Notes under the pieces: model-generated
Database searches by the model: none
What the model was told of the DNA's origin: nothing
What the model saw: the letters and a program-made list of their open reading frames with translations, nothing else
Assembly: GCF_002754195.1 (NCBI RefSeq)
Contig: NZ_PEEU01000001.1
Coordinates: 992,001-1,056,000 of the forward strand
Source: Flavobacterium sp. 9
GTDB taxonomy: Bacteria > Bacteroidota > Bacteroidia > Flavobacteriales > Flavobacteriaceae
Direction: 5' to 3'
DNA length: 64,000 nt
Translations under genes and position numbers: made by a program
Shown: positions 19,389 to 30,223 of the stretch, piece by piece
How positions within the stretch are numbered: position 1 is the stretch's first letter
Layout of the letters: every line of letters begins with the position of its first letter

Positions 19389-20357
19389 TTATGCCGGTTG
19401 TTTACAAGATTCAAAAAACTCGTAAGCTCTTTTCTCTACATAAGAATATGTCGAATCTCGTAACGGAAAAGCGCAATGTCCTCCGTATTTTGGAGTTTCC
19501 AGATAAACATAAGAACTGTCTTGTGCTATCGCTCTTGGATAACATCTTTCGCCTAAAAAAGGATCATCAAGCGAATTAATAATTAAAACCGGAGTGGTAA
19601 TATTTTTAAGAGAAAATTCAGGAGAGACACGATGATAATAGTCATCCCGATTTGCAAAGCCATGCAACGGCGCTGTAAAATACTGATCTACCTCATCAAA
19701 TGAAGTAATTTTATCAATCTGATCGCTATTTATGAAATCAGGAAATTGTGCTGCTTTGTATTTCAGCTTTTTTTTAATATCAATTGTAAAATTCTTTAAA
19801 TAAACTCTGTTAAAGCCTTGTTTGAGTACTTCTGCACTTGTTGCAATATGTGTTGGCACTGAAATCGAAACTGCTGCTTTTACACGCTTATCAATTTTGG
19901 TCCAGCCTAAATAATTCAAAAGCTGAACTCCTCCCATTGAATATCCAATTAAATAAACATCTTCAAACTTTTTTTGTAAAACAAACTGAACTACTTCATC
20001 AAGATCGTCAACTGCTCCGTGATGATAAAGTCTGGGAAGTCGGTTCATTTCTCCGCCACAAGTACGATTATTCCAAGCGAAAACAGAAAAACCTTTCTGC
20101 TGAAAATAAGCAGCACAACTATTATTGTAGGTTCTGCGTGAATCGCCTTCTAAACCGTGGCATAGAATAACTGCTTTTTTAGAATCATTTATCACAAAAT
20201 CAATATTGATAAAATCTCCGTCACTTAACTCATGTTTTTCTCTAGTATATTCCGGAACTTCAAACTTTTTGAATAAAGCGGCATAAATAGTAGAAATATG
20301 CCTGTTACGATGAATAATAGAAGGAAAATTATATTCTGATTGTTCAATTAGTGGCAT
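19389..20357 (-). CDS. YheT-family alpha/beta hydrolase
   Basis: This 322-residue cytoplasmic hydrolase resembles YheT/EMB8 proteins. The oxyanion region is ILCHGLEGDSRRTY (about 64-77), the nucleophile elbow GYSMGG has Ser140, the acid is in NSLDDPFLG (Asp264 or 265) and the histidine is in KYGGHCAFPLR (His294). The WNNRTCGGEMNR stretch is typical of this family. The natural substrate is an ester or thioester that cannot be named from sequence. A -7 box (TAGATTTG) lies just upstream, so it has its own promoter. It is followed by convergent, unrelated DNA. Confidence 0.88.
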   Translation of the reverse strand: MPLIEQSEYNFPSIIHRNRHISTIYAALFKKFEVPEYTREKHELSDGDFINIDFVINDSKKAVILCHGLEGDSRRTYNNSCAAYFQQKGFSVFAWNNRTCGGEMNRLPRLYHHGAVDDLDEVVQFVLQKKFEDVYLIGYSMGGVQLLNYLGWTKIDKRVKAAVSISVPTHIATSAEVLKQGFNRVYLKNFTIDIKKKLKYKAAQFPDFINSDQIDKITSFDEVDQYFTAPLHGFANRDDYYHRVSPEFSLKNITTPVLIINSLDDPFLGERCYPRAIAQDSSYVYLETPKYGGHCAFPLRDSTYSYVEKRAYEFFESCKQPA

Positions 20358-20385
20358 GACAAAAAAGTTTTTATGGTATTTACTA

Positions 20386-20393
20386 CAAATCTA
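20386..20393 (-). promoter_or_regulatory. -7 box for the YheT-like gene
   Basis: TAGATTTG on the minus strand matches TAnnTTTG, about 30 bases before the start codon. A TTG exists 16 bases upstream, slightly closer than usual. Confidence 0.5.
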
Positions 20394-20538
20394 TGAAATC
20401 AATCAACATCAAGTTTAATACGGTCTTTTTATTTCACTTTTTAAAATCATTAATCAAAGAAAATTAAAAAAGACACTCATAAACTTACTAATGCATAATA
20501 TATGCGGGTTAACCTTATATCAAATTTGGCTTTCTCAT

Positions 20539-20570
20539 AAAAAAACCTCTAAATCAGATTTAGAGGTTTT
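20539..20570 (-). terminator. Terminator after the PorV-like gene
   Basis: CCTCTAAATC and GATTTAGAGG form a 10-bp stem around one central base, flanked by A/T-runs on both sides. It lies 35 bases past the PorV-like stop codon, so it ends that transcript and could work both ways. Confidence 0.8.
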
Positions 20571-20606
20571 AATATATCATTCTTAAATAAAATTTAACCG
20601 ATTAAA

Positions 20607-21761
20607 TTAATTCGCCGGTTTTTCTTTTTCTTCAATGTTAGTTACAGGATTATCTCCAATATTAAAAGATAACGAGAATCTTAGCATATTATCTAATGGT
20701 GTTTTCTGTTTTGCAGCAGAACTTAGGTATGAGAAATCAAATTTGGCTTTCTTGTATTTAAATCCAGCTCCAAGTGTAAAAAATTTACGATCTCCTTTTT
20801 CACTGCTTTCATGAAAATATCCTGTTCTTAAAGCAAAAGCTTTTTGGTATAAATATTCAAGTCCAACAGCCCAGGTAACTTCTTTTAATTCTTCGCTAAA
20901 ACCACCCGGTGCATCAGAAAAAGAATTAAATGCTCCTTTTACAAATCCAGCATCCTGATATTGAGCATTGGTTTGGTTATTTTGCGGCGATGGAACCAAT
21001 AATTTATTAAATTCTATAGAAGTTGCCAATGTATTGTCCTGATCAAAAATAAAATCAAAACCTCCACCTACTTTCAAATTAGCCGGTAGAAAACTGTCAG
21101 ATCCTGAATCTCCATTATATTTTAATTTAGGACCAAGATTTGAAACATTAAATCCACCTCGCCAAATACCATTAAAGTTTTTGAAAGCAGTTTCCGGTGT
21201 TTGATAATATCCTGCAATATCTACAGCAAATGAACCTGCTGCATGACCACCTGCATTAGCTTGCTGAATTTCTAAATTAGAACGAATGTATCTTCCCGTT
21301 ACAGACATTGCAAACTTTTCGCTTAGTTTTAAGGAATAAGATCCATCCAAAGCAAATTCATTTGGTTTCACTATTTGTCCTGCATCATCTTCATTTTGTT
21401 TGAATACAGTTTCTCCTATTCCAAAATATCTTAGACTGAATGCAAATGCACTTCTTTCATTGATCTTGTTAAAGAAATTTAAGTTCAATAAACCTGTATC
21501 ATTTGACAATGAAGACATATATGGCGTATAACTCAATCCTATACCTAATTTATTTTCGGCAAAAGGATATTTCGCCGCGTTCCATTGTTGCGAATAAACA
21601 TCTACCGAAGTCGCAACTCCCAAATCTCCCATTCCCGAAGCTCTGGCATCTGCCGAAACTTGCAAAAAAGGAACTGCGGTGACAATTGGCCTATTTTGTG
21701 CTTGTGCGAGTAAATTTCCAACTCCAAAGAGTAATGAAAATAAAAAATATATTTTTTTCAT
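20607..21761 (-). CDS. PorV-family type IX secretion outer-membrane protein
   Basis: This 384-residue beta-barrel protein has a signal peptide (cleavage near LLAQAQ). It opens with the PorV-type sequence VPFLQVSADARASGMGDLGVATS and continues with YSQQWNAAKYPFAENKLG and NEFALDGSYSLKLSEKFA, all conserved in PorV (LptO). PorV receives T9SS cargo from the translocon and shuttles it to the attachment complex. In Flavobacterium porV normally follows porU. Here the upstream gene is a giant subtilase carrying a T9SS tail, so this may be a paralog serving that protein rather than the main PorV. Its own -7 box lies in the 127-base gap. Confidence 0.85.
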   Translation of the reverse strand: MKKIYFLFSLLFGVGNLLAQAQNRPIVTAVPFLQVSADARASGMGDLGVATSVDVYSQQWNAAKYPFAENKLGIGLSYTPYMSSLSNDTGLLNLNFFNKINERSAFAFSLRYFGIGETVFKQNEDDAGQIVKPNEFALDGSYSLKLSEKFAMSVTGRYIRSNLEIQQANAGGHAAGSFAVDIAGYYQTPETAFKNFNGIWRGGFNVSNLGPKLKYNGDSGSDSFLPANLKVGGGFDFIFDQDNTLATSIEFNKLLVPSPQNNQTNAQYQDAGFVKGAFNSFSDAPGGFSEELKEVTWAVGLEYLYQKAFALRTGYFHESSEKGDRKFFTLGAGFKYKKAKFDFSYLSSAAKQKTPLDNMLRFSLSFNIGDNPVTNIEEKEKPAN

Positions 21762-21823
21762 GTGTATCTATTAATTGTTTTTGATTGAAATTTCAATGCG
21801 TTTTGCGATACAATATTTAGTGC

Positions 21824-21831
21824 CAAATGTA
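21824..21831 (-). promoter_or_regulatory. -7 box for the PorV-like gene
   Basis: TACATTTG on the minus strand matches TAnnTTTG, about 60 bases before the start codon. No TTG sits at the standard spacing; the nearest is 28 bases upstream. Confidence 0.45.
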
Positions 21832-21888
21832 ATTTTGCTATAACATTAAACTTGTACCGCAACGCACTTCATCATTTCATTTCATTAT

Positions 21889-24800
21889 TTACTCCCCTGA
21901 TCTTTTGATAAATTTGAATACTGACGACGTTCCTTCTTTTCCACTAACATGTAAAAAATAAGCTCCGGTTGGTAAAGTGCTCAAATCAAGCTGGCTGTAA
22001 GTTTTAAGTTGTACATCATCAATGTCAAACTTGCGTACAATTGCACCATTTAGCGCTACAACCTCAGCAACAACATCTCCAGCCCAACGGCTTGTCCATT
22101 TAATATTGATTGTATTCACAACAGGATTAGGGAATATATTCAGTTCCATAACTTCTGATTGGTTTACGATAACCGTTACACGCTGTTCTGCAGTTGCGCC
22201 GTAAATATCTGTTGCTTTCAAGATCAATTCAGTTTCTCCGTTAGAAAGGCTTTCAATTGTAAAACCAGTTGCCGATGGCGCGATTGATGCAATCTTTCCA
22301 TCTACTACAGTAGCTTCAAAAGTCAATTGATCACCATCTGGATCGCTGAAATATTTATCATAACTAAAGGTTTCCTGAACAGACAATTTATTAAACAAAA
22401 TTGCTTGTGCACCAAGTGCCAAAGGAGCTTTATTGTTTACAACCGTTACTTTTATTTGTTGTACAGTACTTAAACCAAAAGCATCTGTTGCAGTCAAGGT
22501 TAAGATTGTTTCGCCTGCAGTATGTGTTTCGACTACAAATTGTCCCAATTCCTGACCAACGGTTGTGGTTGCAATATTTTCATTTGCTACCGTTGCATTA
22601 AATGTCATTTTATCTCCATCAGGATCTGTAAAATAATCTCCAAATTGACGCACATCAAAAAAGTTCAGTTTAGAATAAACCAATTCATCTGACTTAATAA
22701 CTTCAGGCGCACGATTCGTTTTTAATACTTTAACTTCAAATGATGCTTCTGAAGATGCACCAAGATCATCCACTGCAGTGTAATTCAATGTATATGTTCC
22801 TGCAGTTTCATAACCCGGAGCAAGTTTTACTGAAAGTTCTCCATTAAGCAATTCAAATGTTGCCCATGTCGGTGCATTAGCAGATTGAACTGTAATTACA
22901 TTAGCTTCTTTATCGGTCAAGCCGATTTTAACCACTACTTCTGAAGCTTCATTAACAATCGTAGTTTCTACAGGTACATTAGAGAAAACAGGCGCTTCAT
23001 TAATATGTAATTTAACCGGAATCTTTCCTATACTCTTAACAGGATCGTTTGTTCTTACATTTAAAACGGCATGTTGATCTCCACGAACTCCATTTGCAGC
23101 AGTAAAGTCTAATTGAACTTGTTTTTTTCCGCCAGGAGCAATAGTTCCGTCTGAAAGTCCGTTTATAGAAACCCATGCATTTGAAGTAAAATTCTCCTCG
23201 CCTGCTCTAACCATCCATCCATTACCAGGATACAAATCTGAAGCTTGCAAATCGTACCATTTCTCGCCATCACTTAATGTATATCTACCCGGAGTATCTA
23301 CAATTCCTGACATAGAACCTTGTGCATAAGCCATTTCATAAGGATATGTAATCACAACGTAGAAATCTTCATTTGGATAAAGTCCTTTAGGCTCTTTAAT
23401 TGGCAATGTAACCCATGATCCGGTTTTACCACCTTCGTAAACATAATCGACAGAACCTTGGTCTATTATTGTTGCATCGGCTACAGAAGTTCCTCCTGCA
23501 CGTATTTCGTAAACAATAGTTCCAGTTGGTTTATCAAGACCAAACATAAAAGTTTGAAAATGTGACAATGTAAAACCGTCTTTCCCAGCATTAAATCTGG
23601 TTGCAGTTGTAAAAGGTTCTCCTCCATCGTAACCAAAGTGAGAATCTGCAGCCATTTTATCTTCGTACTTTAATACTCTGTTAAAAGTAGGTTCAGCATA
23701 TACACTAACTCCACCTTTAGGCGCAGGATTTGATTTTACTATAGAATCAGCTTTGGCATTTTTTGCCTTTTTTGCCATCGATCCTGAGCGTAAATTAGTT
23801 CCTTTTGCCGCTTTTCTCAAATAATCGATACTCAATTCATATTTTAAAGCTCCATTACCTTTACTATTATCAAAAACAGCATATTGTGTATCTGTATCTG
23901 TTATATAATTTACGATACTATTTACTTCAGTAGTTTGTAATGCCAGAGTTGGCGGTAATGTAACTTCCGCTTTTATCGGAATCAATAGTTTTGCTACTGT
24001 AGCATTGCTTTCGATAACTAAATTATCAGTAACAGAACCTGCAGCTGTTGGAGTGTATGTAATTCTGAATTTAGAATTTTCACCCGGTAATATCGCTGTG
24101 TAGCTTCCCGCTAAATCATTAATATTTGTCCAACTCCAATAACCTCCGCCAAACCAACTTGTGAAATAAGCATAAGCTTCGATAGTATAAGCCGAAGAAC
24201 CACTTTCTACAGAAATATTTGAAATTTGAAGTTTTTCAGCGCCAGTATTTTGAACTAAAAATTCTTGTGTATAGCTTACTTCAGGGTTTACCATTATTTC
24301 ACCATAATTTATTTCTTCTAAGTTTGAAGTAATAATTGGCGCTCCGGTTACTGTTAATTTAATTGGTTTTTCAAGCCATTCCTGATTTGGAACATTAGTA
24401 CGTAATTTTAATTTACTATTATATTCTCCCGCAAATATATTACGTGCATCGATATCTATTTGAGCACTCAAAGTAGCTCCAGCCGGAATTATATGTTTTT
24501 TCGCCGGGCTAATTAAATACGCTAAACCTTGCCCGTGATTTACATTTGCATGATTAGAGATAAGAACAAAATCTGACTGATCACCATTTTGAAGTGCTAT
24601 GCTTGCCAAATTTGTGGTTTGATCTAAAGATCCGCTTCCGTTAACTTTATATTGAAACTTCATAGTTCCGTTTTTGTAAATGATAATCTGAGCAGAAGTT
24701 GGATCTCCCATTCCACCAAAGAAATTCACAAAATATTCCCATGAGATAATCACTTTATCATTATCGCTGTAATAGAAAACACCTACTTCATCTTTTGGAT

Positions 24801-27800
24801 AAGTTGTAGTGTCAAAAGCACCAAATACCCAATATGGAGCAATAACAGTTTTCAATTGATCTGTAGGCATGTTTCCTATTATTGAAGGAGCTTCTGTTGG
24901 TTGATCAAAAGTTAATAATCCAGTTGTACCAATGTGGATATCTGTATAATCCTTTCCATAATAATTAAATGACCATGGAAGTGTTTTTGTTTTCCAATAT
25001 TGATCAACATCATTTAAATCACCATCTACTAATATTTGAGTTCCTGTTTTACGAATATCAATCCATTGATAGTTTGTTCCGTCATTAGAAGTTTCATAAT
25101 TATAAGTGAAATTTGGAATAGCTTCTAAACCACCTACCGGTACAGACATCGTCAACCAGTTTGTACCAGTCGCAACCACTTCAAGATCAGCTTTACCAGT
25201 ATTTTCGATCAATAAAGGATATTTAGACGTTTGTCCGTGTGCTAAAGTCTCTGTTAACAAATTTAAATCAGTAACTTTTATTCCCGGAGCATCTAATACT
25301 TTTCCGGCAAGAGCGATAGTATAATCACCTCCTTTATCATCTTTAATATGTAGTGCATCTGTAAAATCAGCCACTACATCTGTAGGCAAAATAACGTCGT
25401 AAACTTTAATAAGTCCTGGTGCTATAGTTGCACTTGTTTCGCCAGTTACTTGAAATTTATTATTGTCTAAAGTAAAACCTGTAAGTGTTACAGCAGTAGT
25501 TCCAGTATTTTTAATACTAAATTTTCTAGAAGCAACAGCGCCTTGAAATACATTTCCAAAATCAATATTTGTTTCAGAAACAACAAGTTCTGCTTTACCG
25601 CCACTTGTAATATTAACTTGGATTAAAGGATTAACCTGCGCATTTACAGGATCTGTAGATACGATATTTACATATCTGTTGATTTTACCTTCATGCAAAG
25701 CTGCAGTTTCCATAACAACATCCATCTTAGCAGATTCACCTGGTAATAAAATTCCTCCTGCATTACTGATAGAAGTAATCATATCCGGACCAGGATAATC
25801 AAAACCTAAAGCCAATCCAGAATAAACTTTTGTTAGGTTACTATAATTGCTTATTAAAATTCCGTCTACCTGATCATAATCTTCCATAAGAATGTTAAGA
25901 TATCCTAAGGCATCATCCTGAAAAGTAATATCATTATAGTAAAAACGAATATTTCCGTCTGCAAACAATACCATTTGTGCGCTAAGATTTCCTGAATATC
26001 CATCAGTAAGATTAGAATATTGCACGATAACTCTGTCTGCTTCTACTTTATAATATATAGAACCACCTTTGCTCAACTCAACATAAGTTCCTAATGGAGA
26101 AATATATCCTTTTGGCGAATAAGGTGCTCCGTCTAAAGCTGGCTCGTTAACCGGATTTGTTGTATCATCAAAAGTTGTAAAACCTTTATAACTGATAAAC
26201 AGTTTTTGCATTTTCTGAGCATAATAAGGAAAATCAAATCCCATTTCTACCGGATAATATCTATTTGCTTCAGCTTTAAAATAATTAGTAATATCCGTTC
26301 CTGTACCAGAAATATCTTGATAATCATACGCTATCGGAGTTGTTTCTGATGCTAAACTTGTACGGTATTTATATCCGTATTTATGATATCCGCCTTCCCA
26401 AGTATCGCTAGTTCCTGATTGATCATACTTTGGAACAAAATATTTCAATGCAGCTTTACCTTCATTTTTTACAGTAATTGATGCCGTAACTTTATCTCCC
26501 AATGCTACATTATCGATCAATTGAGTCATTGGATCAACTACGATTTTTGCAGGTTCAGAACTTACTCCAAATAAAATAACTCTTAATGTTTTAGGACTGC
26601 TTGTAGATGTAAGTGTCAAAAATCCATTATCGTTTCCTGTTGCATTTGGCGTATATTTTACTTTAAGCGTTACTTCGCTATCTGCCGAAAGTTTATTTGG
26701 ATAACCACCAATAAGTTCAAAATTTGGATTAGAAATATTAGCCGTAATATCATTAAAATTACCTAATCCTGTATTTTGTACTACGAACTCTAATTCTTTA
26801 GAACTTCCTTGAAAAACACTTGAAAAATCCAATTTTTCAGCTGACTTAAGAACCGGTTGCTGCCCTGATACATTTACGGTAACGGGAACTTTTAATTCTC
26901 TATTTGTTGCATCATTAGATTTTAAAATAGCATTTGCGTGATAAGTACCATTTATCAATTTAGAAGCATCAGCAGAAAGAATTGTTTTTTGATTTGCATT
27001 TCCGTTTACTTCGCCACTTGTAGGATCTAAAGTCAAATATTCCCCCAAATATTTATTTTGACTTCCTGCAATATTGAACCATGCAAAATCATTACTTTCA
27101 AGAGCCGCACTTAATGGTCCCCAAGTTTGTCCTACGTCAAAAGAAATAAAACAATTATCTGATCCTTCAGCCGTATTTTCATAACCAATTCCTAAAGGGT
27201 AAAGACTTCCAGCCGGAATGTGTAGAACTACCCAAAAAGTTTCTCCTTGCTGGAAATATAATTGTTCATCCAGATTTATAGAAGCATAACCTTCGGCTGC
27301 ACTAAAAGGAGTATATTCCTGTGCATAGATTAAATTATCTTTGTTTAATGAAGTTCCTTTATAAATCTCGATTACAACAGGACCAAATTTAGGATCAACT
27401 CTTAGATACGACGTAATTTGCGTTAAGTTGAAACCATCAGCTTCATCAACAACATATTTTGTCGCCGCCGAATTTGGAATACTGGTATCTTCGTCTCCAA
27501 TAATGTTGGTTGGATTATTACAATAACTTTTATCTTGTGGCGTAAATCCAAGTGTCTCAATTGCTGCGCTTTTTGATGAAGCTGCAATTTTAGATTTCTT
27601 TCTACCCACTTTTACTGCAGAAGTAACTTTTCCTGCTTTCACAGAAGGATATTTAATATTCTTTGCAGAAAAAGCTGAAAGAGCAGTTTCTTTATGACGG
27701 GCTAAAAATTCCCATCTCAAAACACCTTCACCATTATTTAAGACCGTAATATCATGCGTTCCCTTAAAAGAAGTGCTTGCATCAACATCAATTACAATAT

Positions 27801-29667
27801 CTTTACTATTGTCATCAACCGTAATTTTTGGTCCCGCATTCGTTGTACCCTCAACAATATTAGATAATTCAGACAAATTGTTCCATCTGTCTCCAGAAAT
27901 TACCGTAAAGTAATATTTAGTAAGACCTAAAAGTCCGTTGATAGAATGTGTTACCGTTGTTCCGGCTTCACCTGAATTTTTAATAATATCATATTTTGCC
28001 GAAGCCAAATTACTTTTCGTTATTGGCGAAGTGCTGTAGTAAATACGAAAATCAACAGGTTTTGCATCATCAGTATCTGCTGGAACTGTCCATGATAAAT
28101 TTGCAAATTCCTGTGCAATTCCTGTCAAAGCCAAATCTGTGATGGCATCTGGTGCAACACCTGCATTATTTTGGATCGCCAAAAATGCGTCTATATGTCC
28201 TGAACCTAATTTTCCAACATAATCCGGATTATGAGAATCAATATCAACAACACCAGTTACAAGTTTAGTTCTTAAAACTTCAGGCGTTAATTGACTTTTT
28301 CTATTTGCCAAAGCAAGTGCAGCAATACCAGAAACGTGTGGACAAGCCATTGAAGTTCCCTGATAGAAACCATATTGGTTCTTTGGCAATGTACTTAAAA
28401 CACCGTTTTTTGACCCAAGTTCAGTTTCTCCACCTGGAGCTGCAACATCTACCCAAGTTCCATAGTTAGAATAACTTGCTCTTTCCCAATTTGGTCCAAT
28501 AGAACTTACACATAACGTGTTTTCATAATGCCCCGGAAACCAATCTCCATCAGAATTACTATTTCCTGCAGCAAAAATCACGATTCCACCTTTCATTGGA
28601 CTATTCGGAAAATCTCCCGCTTCAGCAATAAAATAATCTATCGCATCTTTTATCGATTCGTCAAAATTTCCAGGCTCTGTATATCCCCAACTATTTTGAG
28701 AAATCACAGAACCATTATTTGCCGCATAAATATAACTTTCTTCAAAACTTCCGCCTCCTAAAGTCTGAACGGACATGATTTTTGTACCATCATTATTACC
28801 GCTTCCTCCGGCAACTCCACAAACACCAATTCCGTTGTTGTTTACCGCAGATATTGTACCCGCAACGTGAGTCCCGTGAGGTTGTCCTTCGATCGCTCCA
28901 CTATTCTTGTCGAAATTCCAACCATGAATATCATCTATATAACCATTTTTGTCATCATCGACTCCGGCAACTCCGTTAAGCTCAGCTTGGTTTGTCCAAA
29001 TATTTGCTTTTAAATCCGGATGCTCAATATCAACTCCCTGATCATGAATCGAAACTATAATTTCAGGATTCCCTTTTACAATATCCCAAGCTTTAAATAA
29101 ATTAATATCAGAACCATTTGGATATCCCGTTTGTCCCGTATTATTATAATGCCATTGTTCAGGCAATTTAGGATCATTAAAATAAGACGCTGTTGTAGAA
29201 GATTTTTTATCAGCAATTTTAACCGCCTTAAAATTGTAATCAGACAACACTTTTTGTTTCTCTGTTTCTGCTGTTTCTACTTCAGCAATTGCCTTGTATT
29301 TAAGTACTGCATCTTTTGCGCTCTGGTTCGCGTCAATGTCTACAACATACCATAAATCAAGTTTGTGTTTTCGCAATTTAGCTTCTAATCTAGGATTAGG
29401 ATTTTCCGGAAATAGCCTGTGCATATTCCGCGCTCCAACTTTGCTCGAAACCTGATCAAAAGCCAGGATTCCCGTGGTAAGCTTTTTTCCCGTGCTCACA
29501 TTCATTTTCTTTAAAGTCGATGACATCTGTCCTGAAAATTTAATTTTTACAGAACCTTGTTTGACACCTTGCTTAAAAGTCGCTTGCTGACCAAAAGAAA
29601 AAACTGACCAAAGCGAAAAAATAAAAAACCATAATAATCGATTTCCTTTTTTGTAATAATTTGTCAT
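21889..29667 (-). CDS. Giant T9SS-secreted subtilisin-like protease (S8 family)
   Basis: At 2592 residues this is the largest gene in the window. After a signal peptide (to about FGQQ, residue 27) and a propeptide-like segment, the S8 domain has the complete triad: Asp209 in HDQGVDIEHPDL, His264 in PHGTHVAGT and Ser439 in GTSMACPHVSG, with oxyanion Asn369 in AAGNSN. A fibronectin-type domain follows (about 505-610). Then come several choice-of-anchor/ASH-like repeats (for example NIDFGNVFQGAVASRKFSIKN), jelly-roll segments and cadherin-like repeats with YFxDPDGD. The last 80 residues are a type A sorting domain (NIFPNPVVNTINIKW, LPTGAYFLHV). It should be secreted and anchored at the surface. 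Confidence 0.93.
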   Translation of the reverse strand: MTNYYKKGNRLLWFFIFSLWSVFSFGQQATFKQGVKQGSVKIKFSGQMSSTLKKMNVSTGKKLTTGILAFDQVSSKVGARNMHRLFPENPNPRLEAKLRKHKLDLWYVVDIDANQSAKDAVLKYKAIAEVETAETEKQKVLSDYNFKAVKIADKKSSTTASYFNDPKLPEQWHYNNTGQTGYPNGSDINLFKAWDIVKGNPEIIVSIHDQGVDIEHPDLKANIWTNQAELNGVAGVDDDKNGYIDDIHGWNFDKNSGAIEGQPHGTHVAGTISAVNNNGIGVCGVAGGSGNNDGTKIMSVQTLGGGSFEESYIYAANNGSVISQNSWGYTEPGNFDESIKDAIDYFIAEAGDFPNSPMKGGIVIFAAGNSNSDGDWFPGHYENTLCVSSIGPNWERASYSNYGTWVDVAAPGGETELGSKNGVLSTLPKNQYGFYQGTSMACPHVSGIAALALANRKSQLTPEVLRTKLVTGVVDIDSHNPDYVGKLGSGHIDAFLAIQNNAGVAPDAITDLALTGIAQEFANLSWTVPADTDDAKPVDFRIYYSTSPITKSNLASAKYDIIKNSGEAGTTVTHSINGLLGLTKYYFTVISGDRWNNLSELSNIVEGTTNAGPKITVDDNSKDIVIDVDASTSFKGTHDITVLNNGEGVLRWEFLARHKETALSAFSAKNIKYPSVKAGKVTSAVKVGRKKSKIAASSKSAAIETLGFTPQDKSYCNNPTNIIGDEDTSIPNSAATKYVVDEADGFNLTQITSYLRVDPKFGPVVIEIYKGTSLNKDNLIYAQEYTPFSAAEGYASINLDEQLYFQQGETFWVVLHIPAGSLYPLGIGYENTAEGSDNCFISFDVGQTWGPLSAALESNDFAWFNIAGSQNKYLGEYLTLDPTSGEVNGNANQKTILSADASKLINGTYHANAILKSNDATNRELKVPVTVNVSGQQPVLKSAEKLDFSSVFQGSSKELEFVVQNTGLGNFNDITANISNPNFELIGGYPNKLSADSEVTLKVKYTPNATGNDNGFLTLTSTSSPKTLRVILFGVSSEPAKIVVDPMTQLIDNVALGDKVTASITVKNEGKAALKYFVPKYDQSGTSDTWEGGYHKYGYKYRTSLASETTPIAYDYQDISGTGTDITNYFKAEANRYYPVEMGFDFPYYAQKMQKLFISYKGFTTFDDTTNPVNEPALDGAPYSPKGYISPLGTYVELSKGGSIYYKVEADRVIVQYSNLTDGYSGNLSAQMVLFADGNIRFYYNDITFQDDALGYLNILMEDYDQVDGILISNYSNLTKVYSGLALGFDYPGPDMITSISNAGGILLPGESAKMDVVMETAALHEGKINRYVNIVSTDPVNAQVNPLIQVNITSGGKAELVVSETNIDFGNVFQGAVASRKFSIKNTGTTAVTLTGFTLDNNKFQVTGETSATIAPGLIKVYDVILPTDVVADFTDALHIKDDKGGDYTIALAGKVLDAPGIKVTDLNLLTETLAHGQTSKYPLLIENTGKADLEVVATGTNWLTMSVPVGGLEAIPNFTYNYETSNDGTNYQWIDIRKTGTQILVDGDLNDVDQYWKTKTLPWSFNYYGKDYTDIHIGTTGLLTFDQPTEAPSIIGNMPTDQLKTVIAPYWVFGAFDTTTYPKDEVGVFYYSDNDKVIISWEYFVNFFGGMGDPTSAQIIIYKNGTMKFQYKVNGSGSLDQTTNLASIALQNGDQSDFVLISNHANVNHGQGLAYLISPAKKHIIPAGATLSAQIDIDARNIFAGEYNSKLKLRTNVPNQEWLEKPIKLTVTGAPIITSNLEEINYGEIMVNPEVSYTQEFLVQNTGAEKLQISNISVESGSSAYTIEAYAYFTSWFGGGYWSWTNINDLAGSYTAILPGENSKFRITYTPTAAGSVTDNLVIESNATVAKLLIPIKAEVTLPPTLALQTTEVNSIVNYITDTDTQYAVFDNSKGNGALKYELSIDYLRKAAKGTNLRSGSMAKKAKNAKADSIVKSNPAPKGGVSVYAEPTFNRVLKYEDKMAADSHFGYDGGEPFTTATRFNAGKDGFTLSHFQTFMFGLDKPTGTIVYEIRAGGTSVADATIIDQGSVDYVYEGGKTGSWVTLPIKEPKGLYPNEDFYVVITYPYEMAYAQGSMSGIVDTPGRYTLSDGEKWYDLQASDLYPGNGWMVRAGEENFTSNAWVSINGLSDGTIAPGGKKQVQLDFTAANGVRGDQHAVLNVRTNDPVKSIGKIPVKLHINEAPVFSNVPVETTIVNEASEVVVKIGLTDKEANVITVQSANAPTWATFELLNGELSVKLAPGYETAGTYTLNYTAVDDLGASSEASFEVKVLKTNRAPEVIKSDELVYSKLNFFDVRQFGDYFTDPDGDKMTFNATVANENIATTTVGQELGQFVVETHTAGETILTLTATDAFGLSTVQQIKVTVVNNKAPLALGAQAILFNKLSVQETFSYDKYFSDPDGDQLTFEATVVDGKIASIAPSATGFTIESLSNGETELILKATDIYGATAEQRVTVIVNQSEVMELNIFPNPVVNTINIKWTSRWAGDVVAEVVALNGAIVRKFDIDDVQLKTYSQLDLSTLPTGAYFLHVSGKEGTSSVFKFIKRSGE

Positions 29668-29948
29668 TAAAGTTGTTTTTTGGTTAGTTAATAATTTAAT
29701 GCAATTGCAAAAACAGTCTCTTAAACCTAAGTACTACTCTTAAAAAATTACGAATAGTTTGCTGTTTTAACAACACATTAAATGTTTCGGGGCAAGAATA
29801 TGGAAAAATCAAATAGTCAGGCTTCAAACGATAGTTACATCTTATATATAGAGAATAAATGATCATTACATTTGTATAACAACGAAACGTAAACGCCTCA
29901 TTAAAAACAATTTAAAAGCTATAAATTATTCAATTCTAAAGATTAGGA
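29668..29948. other. AT-rich upstream region of the giant protease
   Basis: No gene is recognisable. The stretch is AT-rich and presumably holds the protease promoter on the minus strand, but no convincing TTG/TAnnTTTG pair was found. It ends at a palindromic CGCAAAG-type repeat. Confidence 0.4.
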
Positions 29949-30136
29949 TTTAACCGCAAAGTGCGCGAAGATTTGATATTTTATTACGTTCTAAAAGTGT
30001 AAAGTTCGCAAAGCTGTGTGGCGCAGCTTTGCGAACTTTGTGTTTTTACAAGAACTTATTAGCAAAAAAAACTTTGCATGCTTTGCGGTTAATTTTGTCA
30101 TAACAGGCACAAACCTTTGCGTGCTTTGCGGTTAAA
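29949..30136. repeat. Palindromic CGCAAAG-type intergenic element
   Basis: The element opens TTTAACCGCAAAGTGCGC and closes GTGCTTTGCGGTTAAA, so its ends are inverted repeats. Inside, GTTCGCAAAGCTG faces CAGCTTTGCGAAC around a short loop. The same architecture recurs at 36043 and 59931. It lies between two divergent genes. Confidence 0.75.
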
Positions 30137-30223
30137 TCTCATCTATTTATTTTTTGAGTAAATCGCATTAATATCTTCAAAACATCAAAAATTATTCATA
30201 GTTTAGCGTCCAAATCTTTTAAA

